DNA of 64,000 bases from Campylorhamphus procurvoides (lineage: Eukaryota; Chordata; Aves; Passeriformes; Dendrocolaptidae), in NCBI GenBank assembly GCA_013396655.1, contig WBMV01007804.1:129291-193290 (forward strand), given 5' to 3'. How positions within the stretch are numbered: position 1 is the stretch's first letter; every line of letters starts with the position of its first letter. Position numbers and translations under genes: made by a program. This document shows, piece after piece, positions 39,301 through 48,846 of the stretch. The notes beneath the pieces were generated by a model. That model saw only the letters and a program-made list of their open reading frames with translations, was not told the origin of the DNA and ran no database searches.

Positions 39301-42300
39301 ATGAAAATTGTCCTGTTGGTTCTCTTTGTGTCACAGTGATGCATTTCAGTTTAACAGGCACTTTGCTCTGCTATGATGTATGACTTTGGACTAAGAGATC
39401 ATCAGACAGTGGTGTATCCTTTGGCTTGGGTTCAATACTCAGATTTAGTCATCACTTCTTCACTGACGCTTCAGCAATTCCTAAACCATGCCAAAATGTG
39501 GCCAGTCAAGATCACAGACAAATAAAATGATAAGTTGATTACAACTGAGAATGGTATACATGTGAAATTATTTACTCTACAGGAATGAGTCTTTCCACAA
39601 AAAATATCAGATCAATCAACCACACCCACATATGCCTATTTCCAAGGGATTCTTCATAAATAATATTTTAATCTAAATATTTTAGAGAGCTGACATTCAG
39701 TGTGCATAGCCCAGCTGTAAAATGCTGCTCACTTTGCACTTACCGTCCCATGAAGAACTGGGGCATTGCAATTAGGAATGTTCCAGCTGACATAATTAAG
39801 CAGCCTGCTCCAATTATTCTTGGCCTGTGAAGCTTCGCTCCAAAGTAGCTTACAAGAATTATGATCAGGAGGTTCCCTTTGAGAGTACAAAAGGAAAACT
39901 GAGTTTTACTACTTGTTGATAAGAGATCCCCTAAAATAACTATTCCTAGTATGTAGTATGGGCAGTGTTTTCAGGGAGAGAAAGCTGATGGTCTGGCTTG
40001 GTGCTTCTCCCTCTTTCCAGGCATTCTGTCATCAGAAAACCATAAACTTTTGGATAAACAACTGGAAAGGAGAAGGACTGTGGCAGCTGAAGAGAGCAAA
40101 TAACCCAAAGAGGAGGAAAAGGGGGAATCATGCTAAGATTTCATTCTCACGAATACTACACTCCACTGTACCTCAACAAGATACATTCATTAATCTGAAA
40201 TCACAGGAGACAATGTCATGCTGGAAACTTTAGTGCAAGAGGGAAGGAGATGGACTGGACAATAAATGTAGATTACAGTTAGATGTTTGTATTGCTGTTG
40301 CTTGGTAAATTACAGTGGGCAACACTGATGGGGGAGGTGGGTTACTGACAAAAGCAGAGAGAAAGCATAAATCTGCGCAGGCAAATTCTCATTCAACGAT
40401 CAAAATTTCTATTAGTATTAATGACCTAGACACTAAGCTTATGAAATTGCAAAATATTTAGGACTATGCCAAATTGCTTGTATTAACAACCCTATGTTAT
40501 CCAACATAATCACACTGACAGTCCCACTGATTTTTACTAGGGGAATCTTGCTCAGTTTTAATGGTTCAAGGAGATTCATAGAATCATTCTTCACAACAAA
40601 TTGCATAATTCTTTTTTTATGAACTTAAAAACGGGTTTCTACAGCACATACCAATTTCAAAACTTCCATCAATAATGCCAACCAAAGAGGAAGGGATATC
40701 AAATCTTCTTTCTATTTGCGTGATAGTACTTTTTAGATAACTTCCTGACAGTGCTTTAGCAAAATAGACAAAAGACAATGCACCAAGAAATATCTGTGAA
40801 AAAAGATTGACAGTGATTAGAACCAGGCAGTACAGAAGACTTTACTTCGTGAATAATTTTTAAACGATTTTTACATTCCCACCTCTCCTTTTCCCAAATA
40901 CCATGTCAATATTTCTCCTAATTTTTATTAAGTGCTAGATTGTTGGTTTGTCCATTTGTCATGAGCAGGATTGACAGCAACTGAACTCAGTCTCAACTAC
41001 TGCTAATTTCAGGTATGTGTCAAAGATACTGCTGCTTCAACAGATAGAGACATAGATCACCCCTGTGATGTTCTAAGGAGGGGTATCTTGCACAGTAACC
41101 ATAAAGGTAAATGTTAAATCTGGCTTGGTGGGGAGGTGAGTTATTTGGGCATTTTTAAACACAGGCATTTGCAGCTGCCTGGGTTTGAGAGTCCCGTAAG
41201 CTGTTCCCATTCAAGCCCTGGGTGAACAGGAGGGGGAAGACCTTGCTTTCTGTTATGTGGCTCCATGAGATGAACAGTGACCTGCCATGCAGTTATCTTC
41301 CAGGCTCATCCTTTGCTCACCAAACCTCCTGCAAGCTCTAATACATATGTTTTCTCTTGAGGACACCCTGTATTTTGTTGGGAACAACCTTCTCCCCATC
41401 CTTTCTTTTTCTTTTAGTTATAACCGTGTTGGTTTTAGCCTGTTAATCTGAATCAGGAACATGCTTTGGGAATTAAACTCCCACCCCCTTCCCTGTGCTT
41501 TGGTACATCCTACAAATGTGCAGACTGAGCCCCTTTCACACAAAATTAAACTGGAAGATGTGTTCCAGATGGGCATTGTATTCCTTCATCAGTCAGTGGC
41601 TCTCCAGTCTCTGGGACAAGATGAGGGCTGAAGTATCTCCCCACCCTGATATGTGTATGGTGGGAGTGCAGGGTCCTTAGCATCAACTGCTCCTGCAGAG
41701 CTATTGCCCAAATTTCCTTCTCTGAATGCAGCCCTACTGAATTTATGAGCTCCAGTGATTCTCGCACACCATGTAATAGGTCATGGAAATCACAACATTG
41801 CTTTCTACCTTCAGATACAGGTTTTCTTGACTGAACACAAATTTGGAATCACTTTGTAAAAGGTTTGGAAAAAACCAAGCCCAAGCCCAAGCCTGAACCC
41901 AAACTGAAACCCTTACTCAGAAATTAGGGGACATTGTAATGCTTCATAAGAGCAGAAGTTCAGACCCTTGTCCTGCTCCTTAATCCTCTCTGAGCAGACA
42001 GGTGCTCTGAAGCAATGTACTCACCTCCTCTGCAGAACTCCTCACAACATCTCATTTGACAAGGCACAGTGGTAATAACAATTCTTGTGACAAGATTCAA
42101 GTATATCTCTGTGTCATGTCAAACACACTTTATGCAGTGCTGAGTATTCCTCCTTCAGAAACAGCTGTGAGTAAATAAACATACACAACCCCTGTCTGGT
42201 TCTTATTTCCTACAGTGACAGCTCTCAAAAAGCTCTCTGATAAAAATATTACTATAATCTTTAACATCGTGTGTTTATGCTCTGGGATTTTAAATAGCAA

Positions 42301-44056
42301 TGTGAAATAACATATGGGGTTTTTTTACAGGAAAGTCATATAGGCAAACTAGGACTTGAAATGTCCCTGCCTCTCTTTGGAACAAGTGTTTTTACTGGGG
42401 TTGCAGGGATGAAAGACACTCCTGATTTAAAGTTGGGACAGAAAGGTGCACATGATTTCACATTCTGCTGTGGTTTATCAGTGCCTGTAAGTAAGTGTTT
42501 TACCACATCTTTCTGGTTAAAAAAGGCAATTTTAACATATAGGAAGGCTGATAACTGGTAAAAAACACGTGTTGAATCTGCATGTTGTTTTGCTAACATG
42601 TTAGGCTAATACAGACCTGAAGCAGACTTTTTCATGGCTTACAAATATTTTTAATAATTTCCTTCTGACTAACAAGGCATAATCAGAACTGGAAAAGGAT
42701 TAGTTCACCCCCTCCCTCCCCCAAAAAAGAGGTTTTCTAAGTCCCTGCTGTAGCAGGTTAGTTACATCAGTTTGGGTTCCCAGAAGACACAAATTCTTTG
42801 GACAGTAAGAAATCTAAAAATATTACTGCTTTTCTATTTTTGGAGCTAATAGGCTGATTCCTGACTGCCTAATATGTGACTGGAGGTTTATTCATTGAGT
42901 GGATCAGATTATCATTGGAGCAAATGGAGGAACAATGGTAGAATCACTCCTATGCTACAAGATTCAATTAATGCAACTCATCTTCTATTTCAAAGCAAAA
43001 AGATCCAAAATTTATAGACTTCAGGGCAACTATCACTGATGTAATTGACTACATTGGGAGTTGGATTGCTATCTGAAAGTAGATGTGTGTGTGAGAGAGA
43101 AAAAAACCAATAGAAATAGACTGCGCAAGATGAAAAGAATGGGACAAGGCTGAAGACTCATTTTCCATATAACTCAAATCATCTCATCTCATTGTTGTAT
43201 GATGACTTTTGAGACCTCACCCAAGAGAGAGTCAGCATTTTACAGCCTGGCTTTGGAAAGCAGGTAGAGACAGTAGACAAAGCATCCTGCTGCCTCCTGT
43301 GCCACGCAGGGAGGAACACTCCTCCGGGGTGCAGCCGTCCTACCATCGGGCAGGTACAGCCACATAGGAGGCTTAAAGCAGGGGGCTTCCATTACCTCGA
43401 GGAAGAAACTTCTCATGGGTGAGATAAGTGCAGATACAGGGGTGATACAGCTGTAGTTTCATTTCAAAGTCATCTCATGCAGAGTGCTCTTGAACTAGGA
43501 ATATTGCAATAATACTTTAATAATATAGCACTCAAAACACATGGTCTGTAATACAGATATTATTTTTAACCGGGGGACTGCCACAGCTACAACCATAAAA
43601 AAGCAATTTGTACTAAGAGCTGCCTGTGGTACCTGTCTGCTGTGTTCTTAACCTCAGGTGGTGCAATAAGGAGGACAGAGTGACTTTTCAGGATAACCCT
43701 TGAAGATCTTCTGACACACAAGCCTCAACCAACAAAAAATACTTGAATATTGCCAAATGTTAGGCAAATACAAATCTGAAGCAGACTTTTCTTTGTGACT
43801 TGGAAATATCTTCAGTAGTTTCATACTGACTCAGCAAGACATAATCAGAACTGAAAAAGTGATCTTTCACCAAAATAAGAGATATTTTCTACATTCCTAC
43901 TGGAATATTCAAAAACTCTTACTCTACCTTTAAACCTCCACAACACGACTGTTTTTCCTTGGATGCGGAAGATTCGGATTTGAATGATGATCGGTCCACA
44001 GGCAGGATTGTGTTGTTTGAGAAAAAGCGAGTATTTTCTTTGGATGAAATCTCCAT
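24092..44056 (-). CDS. SLCO1C1: SLCO1C1 (OATP1C1) thyroid-hormone/organic anion transporter, complete, 14 coding exons
   Basis: Twelve-membrane-span organic anion transporter of the OATP1 family. Known vertebrate OATP1C1 carries thyroxine and reverse T3, mainly at brain barriers and astrocytes. I joined 14 exons by splice sites and phase: 129+142+133+122+147+99+246+165+196+166+182+65+118+223 nt, giving 710 codons plus stop (human about 712). Residues 1-43 match the mammalian N-terminus in layout, including the CCGGLK end of the first coding exon. The OATP signature reads [13 protein letters not shown] at about 266-278. The cysteine-rich Kazal-like loop spans about 470-550. The protein ends in KETRL, matching human KETQL and forming a class I PDZ-binding tail (T-x-L). 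Sequons NST and NIS lie in the exon 5 extracellular loop. The start ATG at 44,056 has A at -3 and G at +4. It sits between PDE3A and an SLCO1B-like gene as in other amniotes. No frameshift or internal stop was seen. Confidence 0.97.
24655..24690 (+). repeat. Imperfect ACA/GCA trinucleotide repeat
   Basis: Short run of ACA units interrupted by AGCAGCA, in intron 14 of SLCO1C1. Confidence 0.75.
25347..25464 (-). CDS. SLCO1C1: SLCO1C1 exon 14: PAPVYFG motif
   Basis: 118 nt with an AATACACCCAG acceptor and a GTAACAG donor, ending in phase 2. It encodes [20 protein letters not shown] followed by the cysteines of [12 protein letters not shown], conserved throughout OATP1 transporters. Confidence 0.95.
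26685..26749 (-). CDS. SLCO1C1: SLCO1C1 exon 13: short exon leading into helix 11
   Basis: 65 nt with an ATTATTTTTAG acceptor and a GTAAGTC donor. It encodes [20 protein letters not shown]. It is separated from exon 12 by the largest intron of the gene (about 4.6 kb), which contains a CR1 fragment. Confidence 0.95.
26750..31336 (-). other. Intron 12 of SLCO1C1
   Basis: 4.6 kb, the largest intron in the gene. Apart from a CR1 fragment at 27,961-28,313 I see nothing in it. Confidence 0.75.
27961..28313 (+). mobile_element. CR1 LINE fragment, 3' end
   Basis: Sense CR1: GATGGCTGAGAGGGGATCTG, GGAATAGGCTGCCCAGAGAG and the tail CATTCTGTGACTCTGTGA. It lies in intron 12 of SLCO1C1, antisense to the gene. 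Confidence 0.92.
31337..31518 (-). CDS. SLCO1C1: SLCO1C1 exon 12: end of cysteine loop and transmembrane helix 10
   Basis: 182 nt with a CTCTTCTAG acceptor and a GTAAGAAATC donor. It encodes FFNCSCVG, a further cysteine pair around [13 protein letters not shown], then a membrane span ending [11 protein letters not shown]. Confidence 0.95.
31953..32118 (-). CDS. SLCO1C1: SLCO1C1 exon 11: Kazal-like cysteine loop, first half
   Basis: 166 nt with a CCTCAG acceptor and a GTAAGAC donor, ending in phase 0. It encodes the extracellular loop before membrane span 10. The cysteines are spaced as in Kazal-type domains: [20 protein letters not shown] and [10 protein letters not shown]. Confidence 0.95.
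33112..33307 (-). CDS. SLCO1C1: SLCO1C1 exon 10: transmembrane helices 8-9
   Basis: 196 nt with a TGATTTCAG acceptor and a GTATGCTGG donor, ending in phase 2. It encodes [20 protein letters not shown], a long membrane segment, and [15 protein letters not shown]. Identical length to the exon at 1,950-2,145. Confidence 0.95.
33703..33720 (-). repeat. Poly(A) homopolymer (T18 on plus strand)
   Basis: Eighteen T in a row in intron 9 of SLCO1C1. No retroposed gene body was recognised next to it. Confidence 0.9.
34955..35119 (-). CDS. SLCO1C1: SLCO1C1 exon 9: transmembrane helix 7 region
   Basis: 165 nt with a TTGTCTTACAG acceptor and a GTAATGC donor. It encodes [15 protein letters not shown] and then [16 protein letters not shown], characteristic OATP1 sequence. 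Same length as the paralogous exon at 2,655-2,819. Confidence 0.95.
35957..36202 (-). CDS. SLCO1C1: SLCO1C1 exon 8: OATP signature, GC donor
   Basis: 246 nt. The acceptor is TCTTTCTCCAG. It carries the superfamily signature [13 protein letters not shown] and then a charged cytoplasmic loop ending in EMAK. The only donor that keeps reading frame and homology with exon 9 is GC: AAAAG then GCAAAT, with the GC complement at 35,955-35,956. Reading through instead reaches a stop after about 25 codons of unrelated sequence. Confidence 0.92.
36804..36960 (-). mobile_element. CR1 LINE fragment, 3' end
   Basis: Reverse complement of a CR1 3' end: ATAATCACAGAACATGC, GTTGGAAGAGACCCACAAAG, GAGTCCAACTCTTAGTCCTG. 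It lies in intron 7 of SLCO1C1, 50-200 nt downstream of exon 7. The right boundary is approximate. Confidence 0.8.
37012..37110 (-). CDS. SLCO1C1: SLCO1C1 exon 7: transmembrane helix 5
   Basis: 99 nt with a TTTTTATTACAG acceptor and a GTAAGTC donor, phase 1 to phase 1. It encodes [20 protein letters not shown] and then [10 protein letters not shown]. The paralogous exon at 5,383-5,481 is also 99 nt. Confidence 0.95.
37969..38115 (-). CDS. SLCO1C1: SLCO1C1 exon 6: fourth transmembrane helix and GETPIQPLG motif
   Basis: 147 nt with a GTATTCAG acceptor and a GTAAAATG donor. It encodes [20 protein letters not shown] and the following [14 protein letters not shown], strongly conserved in OATP1 proteins. 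Same length as the paralogous exon at 5,598-5,744. Confidence 0.95.
39007..39128 (-). CDS. SLCO1C1: SLCO1C1 exon 5: extracellular loop with N-glycosylation sequons
   Basis: 122 nt with a TTTTTTAAACAG acceptor and a GTGAG donor. It encodes a hydrophilic loop starting RYRYERFPS and containing the sequons NST and NIS followed by SPCL, as in mammalian OATP1C1. This loop is the most divergent exon between the two paralogues (116 nt in the SLCO1B-like gene). Confidence 0.92.
39744..39876 (-). CDS. SLCO1C1: SLCO1C1 exon 4: second and third transmembrane helices
   Basis: 133 nt with a CTCTCAAAG acceptor and a GTAAGTGC donor, ending in phase 2. It encodes [18 protein letters not shown] and MPQFFMG, hallmark OATP sequence. 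Same length as the paralogous exon at 8,542-8,674. Confidence 0.95.
40652..40793 (-). CDS. SLCO1C1: SLCO1C1 exon 3: first transmembrane helix
   Basis: 142 nt between a TTTTTTCACAG acceptor and a GTATGTG donor, ending in phase 1. It encodes the first membrane span and the conserved stretch [15 protein letters not shown]. The length is identical to the paralogous exon at 8,763-8,904. Confidence 0.95.
40794..43927 (-). other. Intron 2 of SLCO1C1
   Basis: 3.1 kb between the start-codon exon and exon 3. No repeat or coding exon recognised. Confidence 0.7.
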
Positions 44057-44073
44057 GATGGTATCCTCTGTCT
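43928..44073 (-). CDS. SLCO1C1: SLCO1C1 exon 2: start codon exon
   Basis: Coding part is 44,056 down to 43,928 (129 nt, 43 codons, ends in phase 0). A TTTCTGCTTTAG acceptor ends at 44,074, leaving 17 nt of 5' UTR before the ATG, so at least one upstream non-coding exon is expected. The GTAGAG donor lies just below 43,928. It encodes the cytoplasmic N-terminal tail beginning MEISSKEN. Confidence 0.93.
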
Positions 44074-44980
44074 CTAAAGCAGAAAACATGGAGAACATTT
44101 TAAAAGGGCATCCTATTAGCTCAGCCTCAAAAGCTCGTCATGTGACAGAAACACCCTGCTGGACTGTTTTCCCTACAAGAGCAATTATCAAACTTTACAA
44201 TGGAATCTGACCAGTGCACTGGATGTTTAATTATGGAAATTTGCAATCCACTTGCCTATAATAATGGAGATTAAATCATTCTCAGCAAACAGCCATCGTC
44301 TTCATTCTCTAGCTATCACCAATTGATTTCATTGAACATTTAACCAAGCATTACCAGCTGACTAAACAGGGCTTGTTAACATTTTAAACAACATTTCTGG
44401 AGTCTATATGTAAGTTCATGTTTCTAGATGTGACCATGTCTGCAGAAATTTCTCAGAGCTGATCTCTGAATTTCCCATATATCTGGGACATTAAGTAATT
44501 AGACCAAAGGAAATCTATTCCCATTAATGAGGGACTTTAATTGTTTTAGATGGAAACATTAGCACTAATCATTTGACGTTAGCTAATGAGTTACACAAGA
44601 ATAAAGAGTTTTAGTTCCCTTTACCATTTTACATAGAGTCTTAAGGCTCAGTGGTCAATTGTTTCAGGAAAAATGTGAATGTACTTCTTTGCAGGTAAAT
44701 ACAAAGAAGTAAAGAAAACCTAAATGCTGCACTTTGAGAACAAAAGATATCAGTAATTCTTAAATCTCTAGTTACATACTGCAGTACTTTGTTCTTAATT
44801 TCAATCTCTAAATCAGATCTGAAAATATTTATGAAATCAGCTTCTGTGTTCACTTTTAAGCAGTGCTATGTTTTATGGAACTGCTGCCTGAAAATACAAA
44901 TAGGATAAGTTCTTATTCTATATTTCTCTAAAGACATAGATCTTACATAAGTGAAAAATATATGTGGTTTTATGTACATG

Positions 44981-44994
44981 TATATATATATATA
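44981..44994. repeat. TA dinucleotide microsatellite
   Basis: Seven TA units, about 0.9 kb upstream of the SLCO1C1 start-codon exon. Confidence 0.85.
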
Positions 44995-46502
44995 CCTATA
45001 GACACATGTGTTTTCATGACTTCTCAAGGGTCTGTGCAATAGATACTTGTGTTACCAGAAATGCAAGTTAAAAGAAAAAAAGTGTATCTAGATGCTAAGA
45101 TTTGCTCATGCAAATATTGACCTAGGCTCTGTTTATATGTAGCTGTGGCACCAACATTTTTACTGAAATCTCTCCATCATATGACAAAAGAGCTCCTGAT
45201 TACATATGAGACACGTATTTGCTTTTGATACTGTCCTGACAGGGATTTTATTAGATTTCCTTGTCAACACTAATGAGTATATAGATTTTTTTGAACAACA
45301 ATAACAAAATAAGAAAGATTTGTGCTTGCTGCACACCTATTGCACCTTTTCCTGCTGCACTTCTTTCTGGTGATCTTGGGAAAAGTCACACTGTCTCTCT
45401 CTGCCCTACTTCTGAACTTGTACAATAGTCAATGACAGCATGTACCTCACAGTGCTTCTTTTAAACTTTTGAGTATGGGATGACAATCATATAAGGTGTG
45501 CTGCTACATATGCACATCAAATAGCCTTTAGCTGGAGGTTTGAAATACTCTGCATATCTACAGCAATTTCAGAATGAAAAAAAGCCACAAAACCCAGAAA
45601 AGGAAAACATATGCCCCACAGCTAAGTGAATTGTCCTTATCTCTGAACGAAGCAACATCCAGCTTGAGGAAGTCCAGCAGAGGTGCAGAGGGCCTACACA
45701 GTCTCCTCCACTGCATCTTGTATACAGGATGGGTCAGAACAACCAAAAAGTGCCAGAGAGGTGCGGGAGTGGAATCCGACACACTGATGCTTGACAGCTG
45801 CATGCAAGCTTGTGCCCCACTGAGCTGGTACAAATCTCGAATGGACAGCAGAGCCTAAACAAAACTTATGCTCAGGAGCATAAAAGTTATAAAGTTACAC
45901 TATAAAAATCCTTAACATTTATTATCTTCCAAATGGAAGAGTGCAAGGAAGGACTGACAGCCATACAGGTTTTACAGGCTTTAATGTATCCCCAGTTGGT
46001 CTTGTGGCATGGCTTTCAGGAGGTGGGCAGTTTTCAGACCCAGGGTTATATGCAACAAGATATCTCAGAGCATCAGTTTGTTTGCTCTGACAATGCCTCT
46101 TGTGGAAACCTTTAACCCAAGATAGAGAGCAGAGAAGCATGCCCAGTGGTACCACAGCTGGCTGTGCTATTAGCTATGATTCTTCCTCTTTTGTGCAACC
46201 AGAATACATAGGATTGTTTTACTACAATCACAAATTTGCCATATGCCACTCAAATATTTTTTGGTGCCATTGGTGTTACATTGGGAGTATTCATAATGCA
46301 CTGTCATCTGCAGTGCAAGGTCAAAGACAGCTCTGGTTTTATACAAGCAGATACCTGGCTGGTATGGATGGTCTCTTGTTATTTGGATATAGTGACAGCC
46401 TTAGGTTTTTGCCATGTCGTGGATATCATATTTCTCCAGTGACATGAAACATGAGGACAGAGCATTTCCTTTGCAGACATGGCAAGAATGCTAGAAAAAT
46501 GT

Positions 46503-47650
46503 AATCATAGAATTGTTTAGGTTGGAAAAGACCTCTGAGATCATCAAGTCCAACTGTGGACCTGGCAAATCCACCACTAAAATATGTCCTTAAGTGCCAC
46601 ATCCACCTGCCTTTTAAATATCTCCAGGTGTGGTGACTCAAATACTTCATTGTCAGCCTGGGCTTGACAACCCTTTCAGGAAAGAAATTTTTCCTAATAT
46701 CCCATTTAAACCTTTCCTGATGCAATTTGAACCTGTTTTCCCTTGTCCAATAACTTTTTACTCAGGAGAAGACACCCACCCCCACCTGGCTACTATCTTC
46801 GCTGTAGAGGCTGAGAAGGTCTCCACTGAGCCTCCTTTTCTCCTTCTCTTTTCTCCAGCTCCCTCCTCATCAGACTTGTGCTCCAGACCCTTCACCAGCT
46901 TCACTGCTCTTCTCTGGACATTTTCCAACACCTCAATGTCCTTCCTGTAGTGAGGGGTTAAAAACTGAACACAGGATTCCCCACTGTAGAGTACAGGGGA
47001 ATGATCACTTCTCTAGTCCTGCTGGCCACACTATTTCTGATACAGGCCATGATGCCAATGACCTGCTCCTGCACCTTTAAGATTTCTTTCTTGAACAGCA
47101 TCCAGTCTTCCTCGACCCCTTTGCCCCTTACAATTGCCTCCTAAGGTACTCTGTCAATCAGCCTCCTAAACTGGCCACAGTCTGCCTTCTAGAAATCCAA
47201 ACTGGCAATTCTGCTGACCCTTCTCCTAACTGCTCCAAGAATCAAAAGTTCCCTCATTTCATGATCACTGTGCCCAAGACAGCCTCCAACCATCACATTA
47301 TCCACAAGTCCTTCTCTCTTCACAAATAACAGGTCCAGTGGGACACTTCTCCTCACTGGTTCCCTCACCAGCTCTGTTAGGAAGTTATCTTCCACACACT
47401 CCAGAGACTTTCTAGGCTGTCTGGACCTCCTAGAGCTCCCTTCCTCTCTGCTGTGTTCTATTTCTAGCAGGCTACCATGACATCTGCCTTGTTAGCCTTC
47501 CCACTGCCTCTTACCCATCACCTCCATCATTAAGGTCTAGTAATCAAAACCCTCCCTGACATACAGGACTCCCCCACTTCCTCTACCTCCTGGCCTGTCC
47601 CTTCTGAAGAGTTTATAGCCATTGGTTGCAATGCTATTGCATAACTGCAG
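46503..47650 (-). mobile_element. Long CR1 LINE copy
   Basis: Reverse-complement CR1, clear from 46,503 (AATCATAGAATTGTTTAGGT) to about 47,060, including TTCTCTGGACATTTTCCAAC and CAGGCCATGATGCCAATGA. From about 47,060 to 47,650 the sequence resembles more upstream, CR1-type internal sequence (for example AATAACAGGTCCAGTGGGAC), with less certainty. All open frames in it are short. Confidence 0.72.
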
Positions 47651-48802
47651 CTCTGCAGTTGTACTTCATCACACCTACACCTGTCCAGGTGGGTGACACT
47701 CTGCCTGAAGGACAGCTGCTGGCCGTGCTCACACCTTATCCCTGACTGTCACCTGGGCCCACAGCTGGAGCTCTGACCCCTCCTTACATCCCTGGCTCAA
47801 GCTGGATGGGGTGTGGGATCCCTTTCTGGTGGCTGTGCTTTCTATCCCACCGAAAGCACGCCCAGTAACTCACCTGTGCCCCAGCTCCAGTGGCAGTGGC
47901 ACTCACCCTCCTGGGAGCTGGCATGTGGAGCTGTGCCTGGTGGTCAGGTCCAAGGACAGACCCATCCCTGAGCATGCATACAGCAGGCTGGGAGACCTCA
48001 AGGCCGTTCCTGAGGCACCCCTTCGCTCATTCAAACTCCAGGCAATGAAGAAACATCCTCCCCCCTCGCTGGAAATTCCTCCACTTTGCAGTAAGCCTCC
48101 TTAGACATGCCTGCACTGCGTGTCAGCCCACAGGCACACGAGCCTCTCTGGCTAGAATGGGTGAGCACAGAAGACTGGTACAGAGACCCATGCACCCAGC
48201 TAAAGGATATTCTCTCTGAAAGGTGAATCAACAAACAGAAGAAGAAAAGCCAAATCTTACCTGGCAGCAGGAATCTCCAGAGATTGCGCCTACTAGTTTT
48301 CATAGGTGAGCTTCTTCTATAGCTTACACATACACATACATGCATGCACGGGCACAGGTCCCAGCTTGGAAAGGGGTGAAACTGGAGGGGAAAACCATCT
48401 CTTAGGATTTACCCTGTCCGGGGATGTACATCTTATACTGGAAGTAGAGAAAGGAAAAAGCATAAGGGTGGGGGAACTTGTTTTGTCTCTTGTTTTGCCT
48501 GAGCATTTGCTATTTGTCTGTCCCCCATCCTCCTCCCCCACCTCCTCACTTTTTTCTTCCTCTATCCCCTCCTATGAAATCCAGAACACTGGGCACAACC
48601 AGCAAAGCAGAGATGCCAGGTGCCCTAGATGGAAATCATAGAAAGTATCTAAATGGTTCCCAGGGGGTATTTTTCTTTGTAAGTTGCAGTAAGTTAGATG
48701 GGGCACGTGACAAAGCTTTATGGAGACCAAAAGCCCAAAACCCTGATCTTCTTAGTTGCTCAGTCCCAGGAAACAAAAGACTTCAAGGGAGAATGGACTA
48801 GG

Positions 48803-48846
48803 AAAAAAAAAAAAAAGAAAAAAAGGGGGGGGGGGAGGGGGGGGGA
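48803..48846 (+). repeat. Purine tract: A run followed by two long G runs
   Basis: Fourteen A, one G and seven A, then 11 consecutive G (48,825-48,835), one A and nine G (48,837-48,845), followed by AAAAGGTGGG and another GGGGG. A low-complexity tract able in principle to form G-quadruplex or triplex DNA. Confidence 0.9.
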
